Assembly: GCA_019054805.1 (NCBI GenBank)
Contig: JAHQIY010000008.1
Location: 1,163,501 to 1,227,500 of the forward strand
Length of the DNA stretch: 64,000 bases
Source: Brachionus manjavacas
Taxonomy: Eukaryota > Rotifera > Eurotatoria > Ploima > Brachionidae
Direction of reading: 5' to 3'
Both the position numbers and the translations under genes were made by a program. Under the pieces are notes generated by a model. The model saw only the letters and a list, made by a program, of their open reading frames with translations. It was not told the origin of the DNA and did not search any database. Within the stretch, counting starts at the first letter, position 1. Each line of letters starts with the position of its first letter. Shown in pieces: positions 62,059 through 64,000 of the stretch.

Positions 62059-62282
62059 GCAGCAACATTCTCAAGACCCTGGATATAGTGCATCGCCACA
62101 ACCCGAAATACGGTTTTGGCGCATGCAACACAAGTTAAGTTGAATTTAACATGGGCGAGATTTAGTATAGCGCCTGCGCCAATGATGTGTTCTAGGTTGT
62201 GGCGCTGCATTATCGAACAAAGGAATACGGTATACATTTACAATAACCTTCTTCTTATTCAAAAGCCTTACCAAAAATAGGG

Positions 62283-62790
62283 ATCAGTATATGTGGCGGA
62301 TTTTCATTTAAATGCGCAACAGAATTTGCGGTATTTTTACCTTATTTTATTTTGCTTTACTTCGTTTTAATAAAAAATATTTATTTTTACTTAAAAAAGA
62401 AATCTATGGAAAATATGAACGCTGAGTTATTTTGGGAAATTTTGGGAAAATATTTATGACCATATTGAGCTCATAAGTACAACTCCTTTTTCAAGATAAT
62501 GATCTAGAACATACATCAACCTTGTGTATTTCATATCTAGCAAAAAATGATATGCTTTGGGTAACTTAATCTTTTATTATTTTCAAGTATTAAAAACAAT
62601 TTAAAGCTAAGATCACCGCCAAAATCACCGAATTTAAACCCAATAGAGCTTTTGTTGAATTAGCTTATTTAAGGGGCAAAAACATAAAGGCGATTTTGAT
62701 GCGTTTGATGCTATTTTGGAGTTTGAAAAAACATTAACTCCAGAAAATGTCAGAATTTTATAAATCTCTTTAAAAAGTTAGAATTATTTT
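62283..62790 (+). pseudogene. Tc1-like (DDE_3) transposase relic
   Basis: The plus strand shows, in several frames, GISICGGFSFKCATEFAVF (first block), MENMNAELFWEILGKYL, FQDNDLEHTSTLCISYLAKN (QDND-HTS, second catalytic Asp), PPKSPNLNPIELLLN (third catalytic acid, LNPIE) and DAILEFEKTLTPENVRILYK. The order is that of Tc1/mariner-superfamily transposases with the DDE_3 fold. Between LAKNDMLW and the PPKSP block is a 46-bp GT...AG stretch that could be a small intron. Frame breaks make it inactive. No terminal repeats were found. Confidence 0.7.
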
Positions 62791-62799
62791 AACTATAAA

Positions 62800-64000
62800 A
62801 TTAAATAAAAAAACAATCTGAATTAAGGCAATTAAGATCTTTATTGAGATAAAATATTTTATGGGGATGGTCAAACCATTAGTTAATATTTTATCGGTTT
62901 TTTTAAATTTTGTAAATATATAAGAGATTAAATATTTTTTTAAAAACCATCAGTTAAATATGAATTTACGTTTTTTTTAAATAAAAATTTTTAAATTTAA
63001 TTGAAATTTTTTAAAAAATTTCAAAATTACCAAATATTTCATTTTAATTAAAATTTATCAAAAAAAATGAGTTTATTAAAAAATAACTCGTGTTTTTTTT
63101 AAACTTATTTTTAGTAGCCACGGTTAGCCTGTGCATTTATAGATGGATCGTTGTCGATTGTAATTATATATTTGCACGTATTACTACAAATTTTGCAATT
63201 GGCATTTAACTCTCATAAATGCTGTTGTTGATCACTCGGTTGCCGTGTAATCGTGATGGTTGATGGATCTACCACCTTTTTTTCTAATATCTTGGATAAG
63301 TCAATATTAAAATAGGAATAATATAAGCATTCATTTTTAGCAATGTGCAATTTTATCAGCAATCGGTTTAAGGTTTAAATACATTTTTAAGTTATTTAAT
63401 TAATTTTTTTCAATTATTGTTTTTTTAGTTAAGTTTGGGTTTCATTTGTATCTTTTGTTGCAATTATAGAAGTTTTAAACCGAATAAATCATTTTGTAAT
63501 TAATTAACACTTTTAATTTTTATGGTCATATTTTCACTTTTCATCAAAATATTGAAGCAGAAAAATTTGAGTTAAAAAATGAGTTTACAAGATAAATAAT
63601 TCATTTAATTAGCTCATGTCAAAACTTCACCATAATTTACGGAAAAAAAGGAAAAAAAAAGTAAAAATTTTAAATTTCTTTTTCTTTAAAAATAAAAGAC
63701 TTAAAAAAAAACAAAAAATTTCTAAAAAATGTCAAAATTTCGTTTAATATTTGACATTTTTTTTTAAAAACTATTTTAATGAAAAATATAGTAAATTTAC
63801 GTAGAATACCGTAAAATATAGTAAAAAATAGTCAAATTCAGATATCGTAACACACTGTAATAAGCTTACCAATTACATTAGAAAAAAAATTGAAAAATGA
63901 AAGCTGGGATACATTTCCTAAGTCTTTTGGTTCTAATCCTAACTCTTCACGCTCTTTTTTTCAGAAAATAATTAATACAATTAAAAAACTCATCATCAAG
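62800..64000. other. AT-rich DNA to the window end, nothing recognised
   Basis: No supportable gene or repeat. Short GTAAAATATAGTAAA-type repeats occur near 63785-63830. Confidence 0.4.

Overview
The window is strongly AT-rich eukaryotic DNA (by eye about three quarters A+T) from an animal. Its genes have GT-AG introns, many of only about 46-62 bp, and the spaces between them are filled with decayed transposons. The protein families (metazoan-type alpha-amylase with an EGF-like plus ShKT front end, cyclin C, DPH6, an olfactomedin-domain type II membrane protein) point to an invertebrate. Very small introns, high A+T and many CR1-like LINE tails, MULE, Helitron and hAT-type MITE relics would fit a monogonont rotifer such as Brachionus. 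That assignment is inference, not proof.

Layout. 1-9400 is a transposon graveyard: a MULE C-terminus with an AT-hook, an internally deleted minus-strand LINE (ORF1 with zinc knuckles, endonuclease, RT tail), and a MULE (5470-7918) with terminal inverted repeats and a target duplication, which landed inside the 3'-terminal hairpin of another LINE. 9417-12405 (minus) is a complete nine-exon secreted alpha-amylase. 13355-15005 holds pieces of a SWIM/DDE transposase cut by MITEs. 17700-18740 (minus) is cyclin C in four exons. 19865-21411 (plus) is an unrecognised gene whose coding exon is split by a 717-bp LINE fragment. 22335-22557 is a scrap of a plasma-membrane Ca2+-ATPase.

23195-28945 (minus) is a two-exon gene for an 817-residue Ser/Lys-rich protein of unknown function. 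Its first exon lies between two roughly 400-bp, nearly identical inverted repeats (27501-27902 and 30959-31360). 35445-36206 (plus) is single-exon DPH6. 38401-46287 (plus) is an eight-exon gene for a 511-residue coiled-coil-type protein of unknown function, with one GC-AG intron. 47560-49420 (minus) is a dead Helitron. 53050-56353 (minus) is a five-exon, 547-residue type II membrane protein with a furin-like site and an olfactomedin domain (gliomedin-like). 58200-62800 is nested mobile DNA: a hAT-type MITE, a deletion derivative of a Tigger/pogo element, a LINE endonuclease interrupted by an antisense LINE fragment, and a Tc1-like transposase relic.

The host genes show no operon-like logic. 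They act separately: starch digestion in the gut lumen (amylase), Mediator-kinase transcription control (cyclin C), diphthamide synthesis on eEF2 (DPH6) and cell-surface adhesion (olfactomedin protein). All exon models below were assembled by eye from reading frames, splice signals and phase agreement. No database search or transcript data was available.
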